A stretch of 17,733 nt of DNA from Anaerolineaceae bacterium UBA5838 (GTDB taxonomy: Bacteria > Chloroflexota > Anaerolineae > Anaerolineales > Anaerolineaceae): contig DJGU01000075.1 in the NCBI GenBank assembly GCA_002432795.1, positions 11,177-28,909 of the forward strand, in the 5' to 3' direction. The translations under genes were made by a program, and so were the position numbers. This document shows, in pieces, positions 1 through 8,034 of this stretch; the first letter of the stretch is position 1; each line of letters begins with the position of its first letter. Under the pieces are notes generated by a model that was not told the origin of the DNA, did no database searches, and saw only the letters and a list, made by a program, of their open reading frames with translations.

Positions 1-258
1 CAGCAGAAACTGGCTGCAATCCAGCGCGCTGAAGGCGAACGCGAGGCAGCTATCAAAGTTGCTGAAGGACGCGCTGAGGCGATCAAGCTGGTTAATGAGT
101 CGGCTGAGAAATACTTTGTCGGCAATGCCCAGGCCTTGAAGCAGATCGAAATGGTGGAAACCTCCTTGAAGGATAACGCCAAAGTGATCCTGACCGATAA
201 GGGCATCACACCTACGCTCTTGCTGGGCGAGCTGCCAGTCAACGAGAAGAAGCGCTGA
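1..258 (+). CDS. Band 7/SPFH (stomatin-like) protein, C-terminal end, 5' truncated by window
   Basis: Frame 1 is open from the first base to TGA at 256-258 and gives 85 residues. The visible part is an Ala/Glu/Lys-rich helix with repeated AEG-R-EA units (IQRAEGEREA, KVAEGRAEA), followed by a short hydrophobic tail (TDKGITPTLLLGEL). This is the usual coiled-coil end of Band 7/SPFH proteins such as stomatins and QmcA-like proteins, which oligomerise on the membrane and often act with a NfeD-type partner or proteases. The SPFH domain itself and the membrane anchor lie outside the window, so the exact subfamily is open. A degenerate copy of its last 24 or so codons lies at 1635-1709, beyond rtcB. 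Family assignment rests on composition and tail pattern only. Confidence 0.75.
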   Translation, partial: QQKLAAIQRAEGEREAAIKVAEGRAEAIKLVNESAEKYFVGNAQALKQIEMVETSLKDNAKVILTDKGITPTLLLGELPVNEKKR

Positions 259-375
259 TAATGGGTTCTGCCTTTGCCTGATCCAAGCCGCACAAATGCA
301 GTGCCTGTGATGCACATCAAATCGACAGCCTGATCATTTGTTCTCATTCTGAGAAGCAGATGGGCACAATATTAA

Positions 376-402
376 GATCTGATCAGTTACGCTGATCAGA
401 TC
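376..402. terminator. Perfect 11-bp hairpin between convergent genes (possible bidirectional terminator)
   Basis: GATCTGATCAG (376-386), loop TTACG, then CTGATCAGATC (392-402) form a perfect 11-bp stem. It lies between the 3' ends of the Band 7 gene (+) and rtcB (-), the expected place for a shared terminator. No clear T tract follows on either strand, so intrinsic termination is not certain. The hairpin contains four GATC tetramers in 27 bp. Confidence 0.5.
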
Positions 403-432
403 CTTGATTATGGGACTAAACACATCTCCTGG

Positions 433-1524
433 CTATTCTCGTCCAGCTTTGAAGTTGTAAATCGGTTTGATGTGCGTTTCAATCACGACCGTATCCTGAA
501 TTGCCTTGACGATTTCTGCTGTTGGTTTGTACGCCATTGGGGCTTCGTCGAGGGTTTCACGACCGATAGTTGTCGAAAAGACGTTTCTCATGGATGCCTG
601 AAAGTCCTGCAGGCTCAAGATTCGCAGGGCTTCTTTTCTGCCGTATCGGCGCCCCGCGCCGTGGGGCGCGGAATCGTTCCAATCACTGTTTCCTTTTCCC
701 ACGCAAATCAAAGAACCATCGCGCATGTTCAATGGGATGATTAGTTTTTCACCTTTTCTTGCGGAGACCGCGCCTTTACGGATAATATTATCGGATGCGT
801 TGATGTAGTTGTGGATGGTCTGGAAGCTTGACCCTCCGATACCGAAGCGTTGGTTGATATATTTGCCCATGGTCTGGCGATTCAGACTGGCGTATTCCTG
901 GCACAAACGCATGTCGTGCAGGTATCTTTGTGCCAACTCGCCTTCCAGGTATTTCAGCGGCTTCGGAACATCGGCTTTGCAGCTTATTCCGGCTAACTTC
1001 TGGTAGTAATCTGCGATCTGTTTACCCACATTCCTGCTTCCAGAGTGGATCACCAGGAAGACTTCGCCAGTTTTTTCCTCAATGTCCAGTTCAATAAAGT
1101 GATTGCCTCCACCGAGCGTGCCAACCTGCTTATCGATGACCGATGTTTTGATCTCATCGAAACACAACAATTCGCGCATGAAAGCAGCGGATTCTACAGG
1201 CTGCTTCCATGAATTGAAGCCAGCGGGAATTTCGTGAACCAATCGATCAAAAGATTTGAGATCGAGATCCTGCTTGCCAAGGCTTTCCACGTACATGCCG
1301 CAACCGATATCCACCCCAACCAGATTTGGCACGACATAATCCCGCAAAACAGCCGTAAATCCGATCGTACAGCCAGCTCCCCAGTGATAATCCGGCATGA
1401 TCCTGACCTTGGATCCTTCAACGAAAGGCTGATCCATCAAAACCTGGATCTGTTCGATCGCCTTCTCGTCGCGGATTTCAGAGAAGACTTTTGCTGTGCC
1501 GTAGTTACCTTTGATTTCAAACAT
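433..1524 (-). CDS. rtcB: RtcB-family RNA-splicing ligase (3'-phosphate/5'-OH RNA ligase)
   Basis: This gene encodes a 363-residue RtcB-type ligase, which joins RNA 2',3'-cyclic phosphate or 3'-phosphate ends to 5'-OH ends using GTP and Mn2+ and acts in tRNA or other RNA repair in the cytoplasm. Visible motifs, numbered from the start used here, are VGVDIGCGM with metal ligands D72 and C75, GTLGGGNHF with H142, HSGSRN with H160, TIHN with H238, and APHGAGR with H288, the likely guanylylated histidine. It is one of the short RtcB forms; E. coli RtcB is about 408 residues. An upstream in-frame ATG at 1539 exists, but the ATG at 1524 is preceded by GAGGAA at good spacing and gives the family-like start MFEIKGNYGTAKVF. 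No archease or RNA cyclase gene is adjacent. It lies between the Band 7 gene end and a decayed copy of that end. Confidence 0.93.
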   Translation of the reverse strand: MFEIKGNYGTAKVFSEIRDEKAIEQIQVLMDQPFVEGSKVRIMPDYHWGAGCTIGFTAVLRDYVVPNLVGVDIGCGMYVESLGKQDLDLKSFDRLVHEIPAGFNSWKQPVESAAFMRELLCFDEIKTSVIDKQVGTLGGGNHFIELDIEEKTGEVFLVIHSGSRNVGKQIADYYQKLAGISCKADVPKPLKYLEGELAQRYLHDMRLCQEYASLNRQTMGKYINQRFGIGGSSFQTIHNYINASDNIIRKGAVSARKGEKLIIPLNMRDGSLICVGKGNSDWNDSAPHGAGRRYGRKEALRILSLQDFQASMRNVFSTTIGRETLDEAPMAYKPTAEIVKAIQDTVVIETHIKPIYNFKAGRE

Positions 1525-1527
1525 AGT

Positions 1528-1533
1528 TTCCTC
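1528..1533 (-). promoter_or_regulatory. Shine-Dalgarno site deciding the rtcB start
   Basis: On the minus strand GAGGAA is followed by ACT and then the ATG at 1524, so its GAGG core lies 5 nt from the start codon. The alternative ATG at 1539 has no comparable purine-rich site upstream. This favours the 363-residue product over the 368-residue one. Confidence 0.7.
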
Positions 1534-1634
1534 ACTCATATTCTATAGAAAAAGTGCTGAAAAACAAAATTCCTCGAAGAGCTGCTTCTCAATCTTTATT
1601 CTCCAAGAGTAAATTTGCCTGTTTGTGCAGCAGA

Positions 1635-1709
1635 GAAATGGTGGAAGTCTCGTTAAAGGACAAGGTCAAGCTGATGCTGACCGATAAGGGCGTCACTTTG
1701 ATATTGTAG
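1635..1709 (+). pseudogene. Degenerate duplicate of the Band 7 gene 3' end
   Basis: Reading from 1635 to TAG at 1707-1709 gives EMVEVSLKDKVKLMLTDKG followed by VTLIL and stop. The intact gene at the window start encodes EMVETSLKDNAKVILTDKG followed by ITPTLLLGEL near its end. The DNA is also clearly alike: GAAATGGTGGAA and CTGACCGATAAGGGC are shared. Before 1635 only about 10-12 bases (AGCAGA) still resemble the gene, then similarity fades, and the copy stops about eight codons short. It has no plausible start and looks like a decayed partial duplication left on the far side of rtcB. Confidence 0.75.
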
Positions 1710-1835
1710 TTGTGGGGATTCATTCTTGAGGAGGGTGGACCAATCGAAAAGCCCCGGAAGAGTTGCGCGTATATGTTCACATCCTTTTTTTAAGGGAGCC
1801 TGTACTGTAATTCTTTAAGCTGATCAGAAGTCAGA

Positions 1836-1863
1836 CAGCCGATTCGGCTGAAAATGGTAAAAT
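1836..1863 (+). promoter_or_regulatory. Candidate rubrerythrin promoter with overlapping palindromic operator
   Basis: TGGTAAAAT at 1855-1863 fits an extended -10 element (TGnTAnnAT), placing the transcript start near 1870 and leaving a leader of about 25 nt. The palindrome CAGCCGA-T-TCGGCTG at 1836-1850 occupies the -35 position, where no TTGACA-like hexamer is seen. A regulator bound there would control access of polymerase. This is inference from sequence alone. Confidence 0.4.
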
Positions 1864-1894
1864 TCAAGTTACCAATCGAAAGTAAGAGGAAAAA

Positions 1895-2476
1895 ATGGAA
1901 TTCAAGGACTCAAAAACATATCAAAATCTCGTAAACTCGTTTGCCGGTGAGTCACAGGCTCGCAATCGCTACTCGTTTTACACTGAAGTCGCCGAAAAAG
2001 AAGGATTGCTGCACGTCGCAGCGATTTTTACCGAAACGGCTGACAACGAACGTGAACATGCCAAAGTTTTTTATGATCACATCATCCGCCACCTTGGCGC
2101 TGTGACCATTCATGTCGATGCCGATTATCCTGCCTCAGTCGGTTCCACCTGGGAAAACCTTGAAGCTGCCGCAGCCGGAGAGCACGAGGAATTCACCCTG
2201 CTCTACAAAAACGCTGCTGAAGTTGCCAAAGAAGAAGGCTACGATAAGATCGCTGAATCCTTCACTGAGATCGCTGAAGTGGAAGAGCAGCACTACCTGC
2301 GCTACAAAGCTCTGGCGGATGTGGTCAAAGACGGCAAGTACTTTAAGCGCGAGCACAAGGTTTATTGGAAGTGCCGTAACTGCGGTTATATCCACGAGGG
2401 AGAAGAAGCCCCCAAGGTCTGCCCGGCTTGCAAGCACGCGCAGAAGTACTTTGAGGTCACCAGTTTCGAGCAGTAG
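1895..2476 (+). CDS. rbr: Rubrerythrin (NADH-linked peroxidase of anaerobes)
   Basis: This 193-residue protein is a classical rubrerythrin, which reduces hydrogen peroxide to water in the cytoplasm of anaerobes and micro-aerophiles. The four-helix diiron domain spans about 1-140: FAGESQARNRY supplies E19, NEREH supplies E52 and H55, GEHEE (95-99) and EVEEQH (128-133) supply the second half of the site. The C-terminal rubredoxin-like domain has C160-x2-C163 and C176-x2-C179 for one Fe(Cys)4 centre. Length equals the family norm of about 190. ATG at 1895 is preceded by AGAGGA. It appears monocistronic, with its own candidate promoter and a strong hairpin terminator downstream. A palindromic operator-like site suggests stress-dependent control, but the regulator is unknown. 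Confidence 0.97.
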   Translation: MEFKDSKTYQNLVNSFAGESQARNRYSFYTEVAEKEGLLHVAAIFTETADNEREHAKVFYDHIIRHLGAVTIHVDADYPASVGSTWENLEAAAAGEHEEFTLLYKNAAEVAKEEGYDKIAESFTEIAEVEEQHYLRYKALADVVKDGKYFKREHKVYWKCRNCGYIHEGEEAPKVCPACKHAQKYFEVTSFEQ

Positions 2477-2517
2477 ACGAAACGCGGGAAATCTAATTCT
2501 TAATGATAAAACCAATA

Positions 2518-2547
2518 AAATGAGGCTGACATTTGTCAGCCTCATTT
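2518..2547. terminator. Bidirectional intrinsic terminator between rubrerythrin and amylase genes
   Basis: AAATGAGGCTGACA (2518-2531) and TGTCAGCCTCATTT (2534-2547) form a perfect 14-bp inverted repeat with a minimal loop. The GC-rich core flanked by A and T runs works on both strands. It serves the rubrerythrin gene ending at 2476 (+) and the amylase gene ending at 2569 (-). Confidence 0.85.
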
Positions 2548-2568
2548 AGGTTAAATATCACGAGAGGA

Positions 2569-5500
2569 TCAGCGGAGAATTATCGGCAGGAAAACTTTCA
2601 GATATTCCGTACTGAAGGTCAATGGGAAACTCACCTGTTGTGTATCCCCACCAGCGTCCACCAATCCAGAAAGACCGACCGAAATATCTGCTCCCCAGGG
2701 CAAGTTGTTGGTCGGGGTGATGGTCATTTCGTTGGTTGCCGTGTCAAAACTGCAGGTTACCGGGATCAGATCAGCGGGATTTGGCTCAACCCAGACTGCC
2801 GGGCAGGCAGTGGCTGCCATTGCCTGGCTCCAGGTGACCACAATTGACGCATCCAGTGCAACATCCGTCGCGCCATTGAGCGGGGAAGCGCTCACCACGA
2901 TCGGGTCGCGCCAATTGAGCACGGTGTACTCATAAAGGTGGGTGCCGTCTGTGCCGTAGTTGACTGTGATGGGCAGGTTGGCGAGCTCTTCGTTGCCGTC
3001 CTCACCTTTCATCACCGTTTCCCAGCTGCTGCGGGTGAATTTGAATTCAAAGGAGGTGCCGTCAAGGATATCGAACGTTCCTCTCCAGAGCGTATCAGAG
3101 ATTTTTGTGAGGGCGGTGGCTGCGGGATTCCAATCGCCAATGGTACCGTCTGGGTTAACGTACCTTGTCAAATAGACCGTGCCAGGCGTCCATTCAGGCA
3201 CGGTTATTTCGAAGGTTACCGCCACCAGCTTAGCTTCGGCGGTTTGAGAGACCGTGTTGGAGGGAACACTGTGGTTAAAACTGGTATCCAGCGCAATCAC
3301 GTAGTAGTAGTAGAGCTGATCGGTTACCGCGGTCGTGTCGGTGTAGGTCAGGGTGGGAGCCAAAACGCGGTCGATCTTGCTGAAAGTGATACTATCCGTG
3401 GAGCGGTAGAGGTCATAGGCATAAACTGCCACGTTATCGGTTGCAGCAGTCCAGCTAAGCGAGATGGAAGAAGCACTCCAGTCGGCGATTGAAAGAACCG
3501 GGGCAGAGGGAAGTGTGACGTCTGATGAAGCATTAACAGTCAGATCACCAGCACTTGCGGGAGTGTACGGATCGCCCACGAGCCCGCCTTCATAAGCGTA
3601 AACCCAGGAAACAGCGCCGTCGGTGGAGTAGCGGTAGACATAATCAAATTCTCCAGTTGTTTCAGGCATTAAGTTGCCGGCAAATTGGTCGTTATTGCCT
3701 TCCTGGGAGAAGAAGGGCGCATCAAACCAGGTCCAGGCTGCATTTTCGCGGGGATCAGAATCGTTTGGTCCATAACCAACCTGGGCGGTTAATCCGGGAG
3801 TAGCTCCGGGCTCGGAAGTGACACCATCGATATAAACCTGACCGTAAATATTCTCAGTCTGGTTGATGCCGATGGTGTGTGTGATGCTATAAGGCCACTG
3901 CAGGTTCGCCCAGTCGATCGTGTAAGCCGGTAGGGCAGTGACTTCGTTGGAAGGTTCACTCAGCAGTCCAACAATGGTACTCTTTGCAATCACAATGTAA
4001 TAAACTCGTTGTCCAGGTGTCAGACCAGTATCTGTAAAGGTTGTTGCGCTTGTTTCGCCCAGCAGTTCATATCCGCCTCCAGAGAGGTAACTGCGATAAA
4101 CCAGGTAGGCATCAGCGCTTATGGCTACACTCCAGGCAAGGTCGACTGTGTCCGCCCCTGTGTTGGTAACCTCTAAATCAATTACTGGGTCAGGTGGCGC
4201 AGCGATGAATCCTGTTGACACAAGTACGGCACCGCTGTTGGCTGGAACAACAATGTCTTCCACCATACCGCTGCTACTAATAGTGTAAGTGTTAGTGCTC
4301 AGCACATCGGTTAAGCTTGTCTGGTAGGGCAGGTAACCATCTACATCCAGCGAGACTTGTTGTTGGCTGCTTCCGCGGTTGATGACCACAATGGCAGCGC
4401 CATACGCAGGTATATGTCTGCCATAAGCGTAGAGCGCATTCTCGTTATCCACCAAGAGCGTTTGATAGTCACCCGTTCTCAGTGCAATATTGTCGTTTCG
4501 GGCGGCAGTCAGTGTCGAGTAGTAGTCAAAAAGTTCATCCCGTGCTGTCTGGCTCTGTAAATGCGTGTAATAGGGTGTCCCGGTTTCATCCAGCCAGGGG
4601 TAAGGCTGACGGTTGTAGGGATCGTCCTGCCACACGCCGCTGCCGTCCTTGGCAACCGGACCCACCAAGCCAACTTCGTCGCCGTAGTAAATGGTGGGTG
4701 CACCTGGCATGGTCATCTGCACCAAAGCCGCGCCCTTGAGCTTTTCGATTGCGGGGGTCCAGTTGTAATTTGGATCCAGATAATCAGCAGGTCCCATCGT
4801 GTTGGTGTTCTCGTCCAGCATGAAGAGAGCACGGTTGGTGTCGTGGCTGCCGAAGAGGTTCATCATGGAATAGAAGGCTTCGGGGGCGTAGCGTTCCTGC
4901 AGGTTGAGAATGCGCTCATCGAACTGGCTCATGCTGAGTGGTGCCAATTCGCCTGCCGAAGAGCCGGCGTTGTGGTCGTTATCAGTGAAGGTGCTATCGC
5001 GCCAGAGGGAGAGCACTGCCGAGCTGAACTGATAGTTCATGACCGCGTCCCACTCGCCGCCCAGCAGCCAGCTGTTGGCAATCCCCCATTCCTCACCGGT
5101 GATGTAGCCGTCGGGATTGACCGCATGTACGGTATTGCGGAAGCCTTCCCAGTAATCGTTACTTGTGTCATTAAGCGTGCCGGGGTCCACATCACCGGCG
5201 ACATCCAGACGCCAGCCATCTGCGGTGAGCATCCAGTGACCAGCCACAGTCGTTTCGGGGTTGTCCTGGTTATCCCAGATCCAGGCTCTCACTTCCAGAT
5301 TGCTGGAATTGAGTTTGGGCAGGGAGTCGTAACCCCACCAGGATTCATAATTGGCTCCGCCGGGTGTGCCGTCCGAACCCACGCAGGGACCGGTACCGGC
5401 AGGCACGTCGGTGAAGTAGAACCACTCGCGGTAGGCTGAAGTGGGGCTTTCGCAGGCTCCAACTTCAGGATAACGTTCATAGCGGTCGAGATACATCGAG

Positions 5501-7734
5501 TCGGACGAAACATGGTTGAACACACCGTCCACAATCAGATGCATATTGCGATCTGCCAAACCACCGATCAAGGCATCGTATTCTGCTTGGGTGCCGAACA
5601 TCTCGTTGATGCTCATGTAATCGGTGGTGTCGTAGCCGTGATTGGAGGGCGAAGCGAAGATCGGGTTGAGATATATGGTGTTCACCCCTAGTGCTACCAG
5701 ATAATCCAACTGGTCAAGCAGACCCTGCAGGTCGCCGCCGTAGAAGTTCTTGCTGTAAGTACCAGCGCAGTCATCTTCCCCTCTCGGATCACAGATGTAG
5801 GTGTTCCAATCTTCGGTCAGAGAGCGATATACTGTGCCGCCCTCTTCACCATAGAAGAAGGTGCCGGCGGGTTTGTTGTTATCGGGGTCGCCGTCGCGGA
5901 AGCGATCGGGGAAGACCTGGTAAACAATGGCGTTTTTGATCCAATCCGGGGTCTGAAAGTCCGGATCGTAAACCGTCAACTGGTAGGAATAATCCTGAGT
6001 TTCGTCAAAAGCTTGACCCAGGCCCATGGTGCGGGCTGCGTCATCTTCGTAGTAATCCGTATCAGTTCCATCGATAACGATGAAGCGATACCAATAGACG
6101 GTCGGGTCAGTGCTGGCTGGCACGGCAACTTCCCACCAGTCGTAAGTGCCATCGCTATAGGCAACAGACATCGGCAGAATGGACTGTACGTCGGTGCGGT
6201 CGTTGTAGAGGCGCAGCTTGGCTTCAGTCAGGTCGTTCGCGGCAGCGCGCAGGCGCAGCTTCACCTCGGTGCCGGTGGTTACCGGTCCGCCGGGGGTGCG
6301 GTAGAGAGTGTCCCGGCTGTCGTGACCCAAATAGTCCCACCAAACTTCGTCGTCATGCCCGGGTTCAGGCGGTTCGACAGCAGGCGGCGGGAAGACACCT
6401 ACACGCCCGGTGCGGTAATCCAGCAGGAACGGGACGAGGTCATCTGGTGCATATACCGTAAAGGGAATGTTATCCGCATTAACCGAACGGTTGTCGTTGC
6501 CGATTGCATCCCAACTGCCAGTCGAGACCACCTTATAAACGTGTTCATTCGCTTCAGAAATCTGAACGTTGGTTTGGTAAAGCCCATAACCAAGATCATT
6601 CATTGCAGTGGTTGGTTCGGCATAATTCCAACCCTGGAAATCACCAACAATAGTGAAATTGCTGGTCGAATCCCAGGCATGCAATATATTCGTAAAAGGC
6701 TTCATTCTCCAACCGGCATCATCAGTATGGTCGTTTGTATCAAAACTCAGCTTGACCACCCGGTCTGCTTCAGAGGTGATGAACCACGAGTTTGAAGAGG
6801 GATAAGTTACATCCCAGGTGCAGTTGGTCACTTTCCATTCGTAGCGCCCTGCGGTGGGGATAGTGAGGTCGACCGTAAAGACGCCGTCACCTCCAACCAG
6901 GTCGCCATTGGTACCATCATCATATAGAGGGGTAGTGTTTTCTGACCAGCCGTTGAAGCCGCCTGCCGCGCACCAGGTACCAGTGCCAGTCGAAACAGGT
7001 TCGATTAACAGTCGACCGGTGTATGTATCGAGCAGAAAAACAACATCCTGGTTTGCTTCAGTGGTGATGAAGTTGATATTGGCAGCATCGGTGGAGCGTC
7101 CATCCGCCCCAAACCCATTCCAAGTTCCGGTAATGACTGCCTTACCAATGTAACTGCTGGGGGAAGCGACGTTATAAACCAGGCGGTAGAAACCGTTGCC
7201 CATGTCCGTCATCAGTGTGGCAGGATCGGCATTATTCCAGCCTTGGAAATCACCAACCGCCGTAAAGCTGGTTGGGAGGGTGTCCCCAGTGACGTTGGCA
7301 ATGTTGCTGGCAGGCAGCAAAACCATGCCAGCATTGGAACTATAATCGTTGGTGTCCAAGGTGAAGATCACCGTCTGATCAGCAGCACTTGTGGTGAACC
7401 AGGAATTGGCTGATGGATAGGCAAGTCCCCAATTGCCGCACTCCACTGCCTTCCATTGGTAATAACCGGCTTCAGCAACGGTAAATGCTAGCGAATAGAC
7501 CCCATCATTGGCAAGCAGGTCGCCATTGGTGCCGTCGTCGTACATGGGGTCGGAAGTGTTGTCCCAGCCGTTCATGACTCCGGCAACACACCAGTCAACA
7601 TCTGCCATAATACCGGCTGTTGGGGGTGTGCTTTGGATAATTTCTTGGGTAGGTGCCTGCGCCAGGGAGGCCGCAGGGCTGAGGAAAAGTGAGAGTGCCA
7701 GGAATACGGCAAGAGGCAAGCGAATTGCTTTCAT
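2569..7734 (-). CDS. Secreted multidomain GH13 alpha-amylase/pullulanase-type glycosidase
   Basis: This encodes a 1721-residue exported enzyme acting on starch-type alpha-glucans. A signal peptide covers about 1-27, cleaved after AQA. Then come two tandem starch-binding-like modules (about 48-253 and 254-455), an N-terminal beta-domain (about 460-590), a GH13 barrel (about 600-1080), a fibronectin III domain (about 1180-1270), an unassigned module, a second FnIII (about 1410-1500), a CBM20-like domain (about 1505-1610), a Big_5-like Ig domain, and the tail VFLPIILR. GH13 motifs are complete: DGVFNH 736-741, GWRLDVAGD with nucleophile D844, GEEWG with acid/base E881, and SHDTNR with H964 and D965. 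The start at 7734 is preferred to an ATG 12 codons earlier because AAGGGTG precedes it and a signal peptide follows at once. It is monocistronic with its own promoter. Whether it is an amylase, neopullulanase or amylopullulanase cannot be settled by eye. Confidence 0.93.
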   Translation of the reverse strand: MKAIRLPLAVFLALSLFLSPAASLAQAPTQEIIQSTPPTAGIMADVDWCVAGVMNGWDNTSDPMYDDGTNGDLLANDGVYSLAFTVAEAGYYQWKAVECGNWGLAYPSANSWFTTSAADQTVIFTLDTNDYSSNAGMVLLPASNIANVTGDTLPTSFTAVGDFQGWNNADPATLMTDMGNGFYRLVYNVASPSSYIGKAVITGTWNGFGADGRSTDAANINFITTEANQDVVFLLDTYTGRLLIEPVSTGTGTWCAAGGFNGWSENTTPLYDDGTNGDLVGGDGVFTVDLTIPTAGRYEWKVTNCTWDVTYPSSNSWFITSEADRVVKLSFDTNDHTDDAGWRMKPFTNILHAWDSTSNFTIVGDFQGWNYAEPTTAMNDLGYGLYQTNVQISEANEHVYKVVSTGSWDAIGNDNRSVNADNIPFTVYAPDDLVPFLLDYRTGRVGVFPPPAVEPPEPGHDDEVWWDYLGHDSRDTLYRTPGGPVTTGTEVKLRLRAAANDLTEAKLRLYNDRTDVQSILPMSVAYSDGTYDWWEVAVPASTDPTVYWYRFIVIDGTDTDYYEDDAARTMGLGQAFDETQDYSYQLTVYDPDFQTPDWIKNAIVYQVFPDRFRDGDPDNNKPAGTFFYGEEGGTVYRSLTEDWNTYICDPRGEDDCAGTYSKNFYGGDLQGLLDQLDYLVALGVNTIYLNPIFASPSNHGYDTTDYMSINEMFGTQAEYDALIGGLADRNMHLIVDGVFNHVSSDSMYLDRYERYPEVGACESPTSAYREWFYFTDVPAGTGPCVGSDGTPGGANYESWWGYDSLPKLNSSNLEVRAWIWDNQDNPETTVAGHWMLTADGWRLDVAGDVDPGTLNDTSNDYWEGFRNTVHAVNPDGYITGEEWGIANSWLLGGEWDAVMNYQFSSAVLSLWRDSTFTDNDHNAGSSAGELAPLSMSQFDERILNLQERYAPEAFYSMMNLFGSHDTNRALFMLDENTNTMGPADYLDPNYNWTPAIEKLKGAALVQMTMPGAPTIYYGDEVGLVGPVAKDGSGVWQDDPYNRQPYPWLDETGTPYYTHLQSQTARDELFDYYSTLTAARNDNIALRTGDYQTLLVDNENALYAYGRHIPAYGAAIVVINRGSSQQQVSLDVDGYLPYQTSLTDVLSTNTYTISSSGMVEDIVVPANSGAVLVSTGFIAAPPDPVIDLEVTNTGADTVDLAWSVAISADAYLVYRSYLSGGGYELLGETSATTFTDTGLTPGQRVYYIVIAKSTIVGLLSEPSNEVTALPAYTIDWANLQWPYSITHTIGINQTENIYGQVYIDGVTSEPGATPGLTAQVGYGPNDSDPRENAAWTWFDAPFFSQEGNNDQFAGNLMPETTGEFDYVYRYSTDGAVSWVYAYEGGLVGDPYTPASAGDLTVNASSDVTLPSAPVLSIADWSASSISLSWTAATDNVAVYAYDLYRSTDSITFSKIDRVLAPTLTYTDTTAVTDQLYYYYVIALDTSFNHSVPSNTVSQTAEAKLVAVTFEITVPEWTPGTVYLTRYVNPDGTIGDWNPAATALTKISDTLWRGTFDILDGTSFEFKFTRSSWETVMKGEDGNEELANLPITVNYGTDGTHLYEYTVLNWRDPIVVSASPLNGATDVALDASIVVTWSQAMAATACPAVWVEPNPADLIPVTCSFDTATNEMTITPTNNLPWGADISVGLSGLVDAGGDTQQVSFPLTFSTEYLKVFLPIILR
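6370..7593 (-). repeat. Tandem duplicated binding-module pair (A-B-A-B) inside the glycosidase gene
   Basis: Each unit of about 205 residues has an A half opening with WC-AG--NGW and DDGTNGDL, and a B half with GDFQGWN. A halves begin at W48 and W254; B halves contain W166 and W369. The DNA still shows similarity, for example GGTCGCCATTGGT at both A copies (7517 and 6900 regions). The pattern resembles the X25-type modules of amylopullulanases, which bind starch. Confidence 0.75.
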
Positions 7735-7750
7735 TTCACCCTTTCTACTA

Positions 7751-7770
7751 TTGTGAATGTGATAGCACAA
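7751..7770. promoter_or_regulatory. Dyad at the amylase transcript start (candidate operator)
   Basis: TTGTG at 7751-7755 and CACAA at 7766-7770 are symmetric arms around a 10-bp centre. The site lies next to the -10 element and covers the predicted transcript start near 7763. It resembles a CRP/FNR-class half-site pair in its outer arms only; the inner bases are not symmetric. Catabolite or substrate control of a starch enzyme would fit, but this is inference. Confidence 0.3.
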
Positions 7771-7798
7771 TTATAGTGGATGAAGGAATGGTTTTCAA
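7770..7798 (-). promoter_or_regulatory. Sigma70-like promoter of the amylase gene
   Basis: On the minus strand TTGAAA (7798-7793) is followed by a 17-bp spacer and a perfect TATAAT (7775-7770). The predicted start is near 7763, giving a 5' leader of about 29 nt that includes the AAGGGTG ribosome binding site. Confidence 0.8.
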
Positions 7799-7979
7799 AG
7801 GTTGAATAAGGATTTTTTCAATGTTCATTGTAGAAGTAAAAGGTTGGAGTCTTAAGGAACGTCCTCGCTGTCAAGACAGTGATTGTTTACATTTTGTTTG
7901 AGGTGATAGTTTACTTTTTTTTATCCATCAAACACATCCCCTTCGAGGGCAATGCTGGTCTGGTAAATCAACAATATCG

Positions 7980-8003
7980 GGTAACCAGGGTGGTTACCCC
8001 TAC
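7980..8003 (-). repeat. REP-like hairpin, copy 1 (GTAG-GGGTAACC type)
   Basis: On the minus strand GTAG is followed by the arm GGTAACC, a short loop and the arm GGTTACC. It faces copy 2 at 8035-8060 in the opposite orientation. GTAG at the foot of a palindrome is the hallmark of REP elements. Confidence 0.7.
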
Positions 8004-8034
8004 ACGAACCGGTTGAAATTGAATATATTCTCAC

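Noticed and set aside
1542..1570. Promoter for rtcB on the minus strand
   Set aside because: TATAGA is present at 1547-1542, but no -35 hexamer lies at acceptable spacing, so it was not listed as a feature.
4561..5439. A 292-codon plus-strand open frame opposite the amylase gene
   Set aside because: It lies wholly antisense to the GH13 catalytic domain, whose motifs are all intact, and shows no family pattern of its own. Similar antisense frames at 6013-6795 and 2938-3492 were dropped for the same reason.
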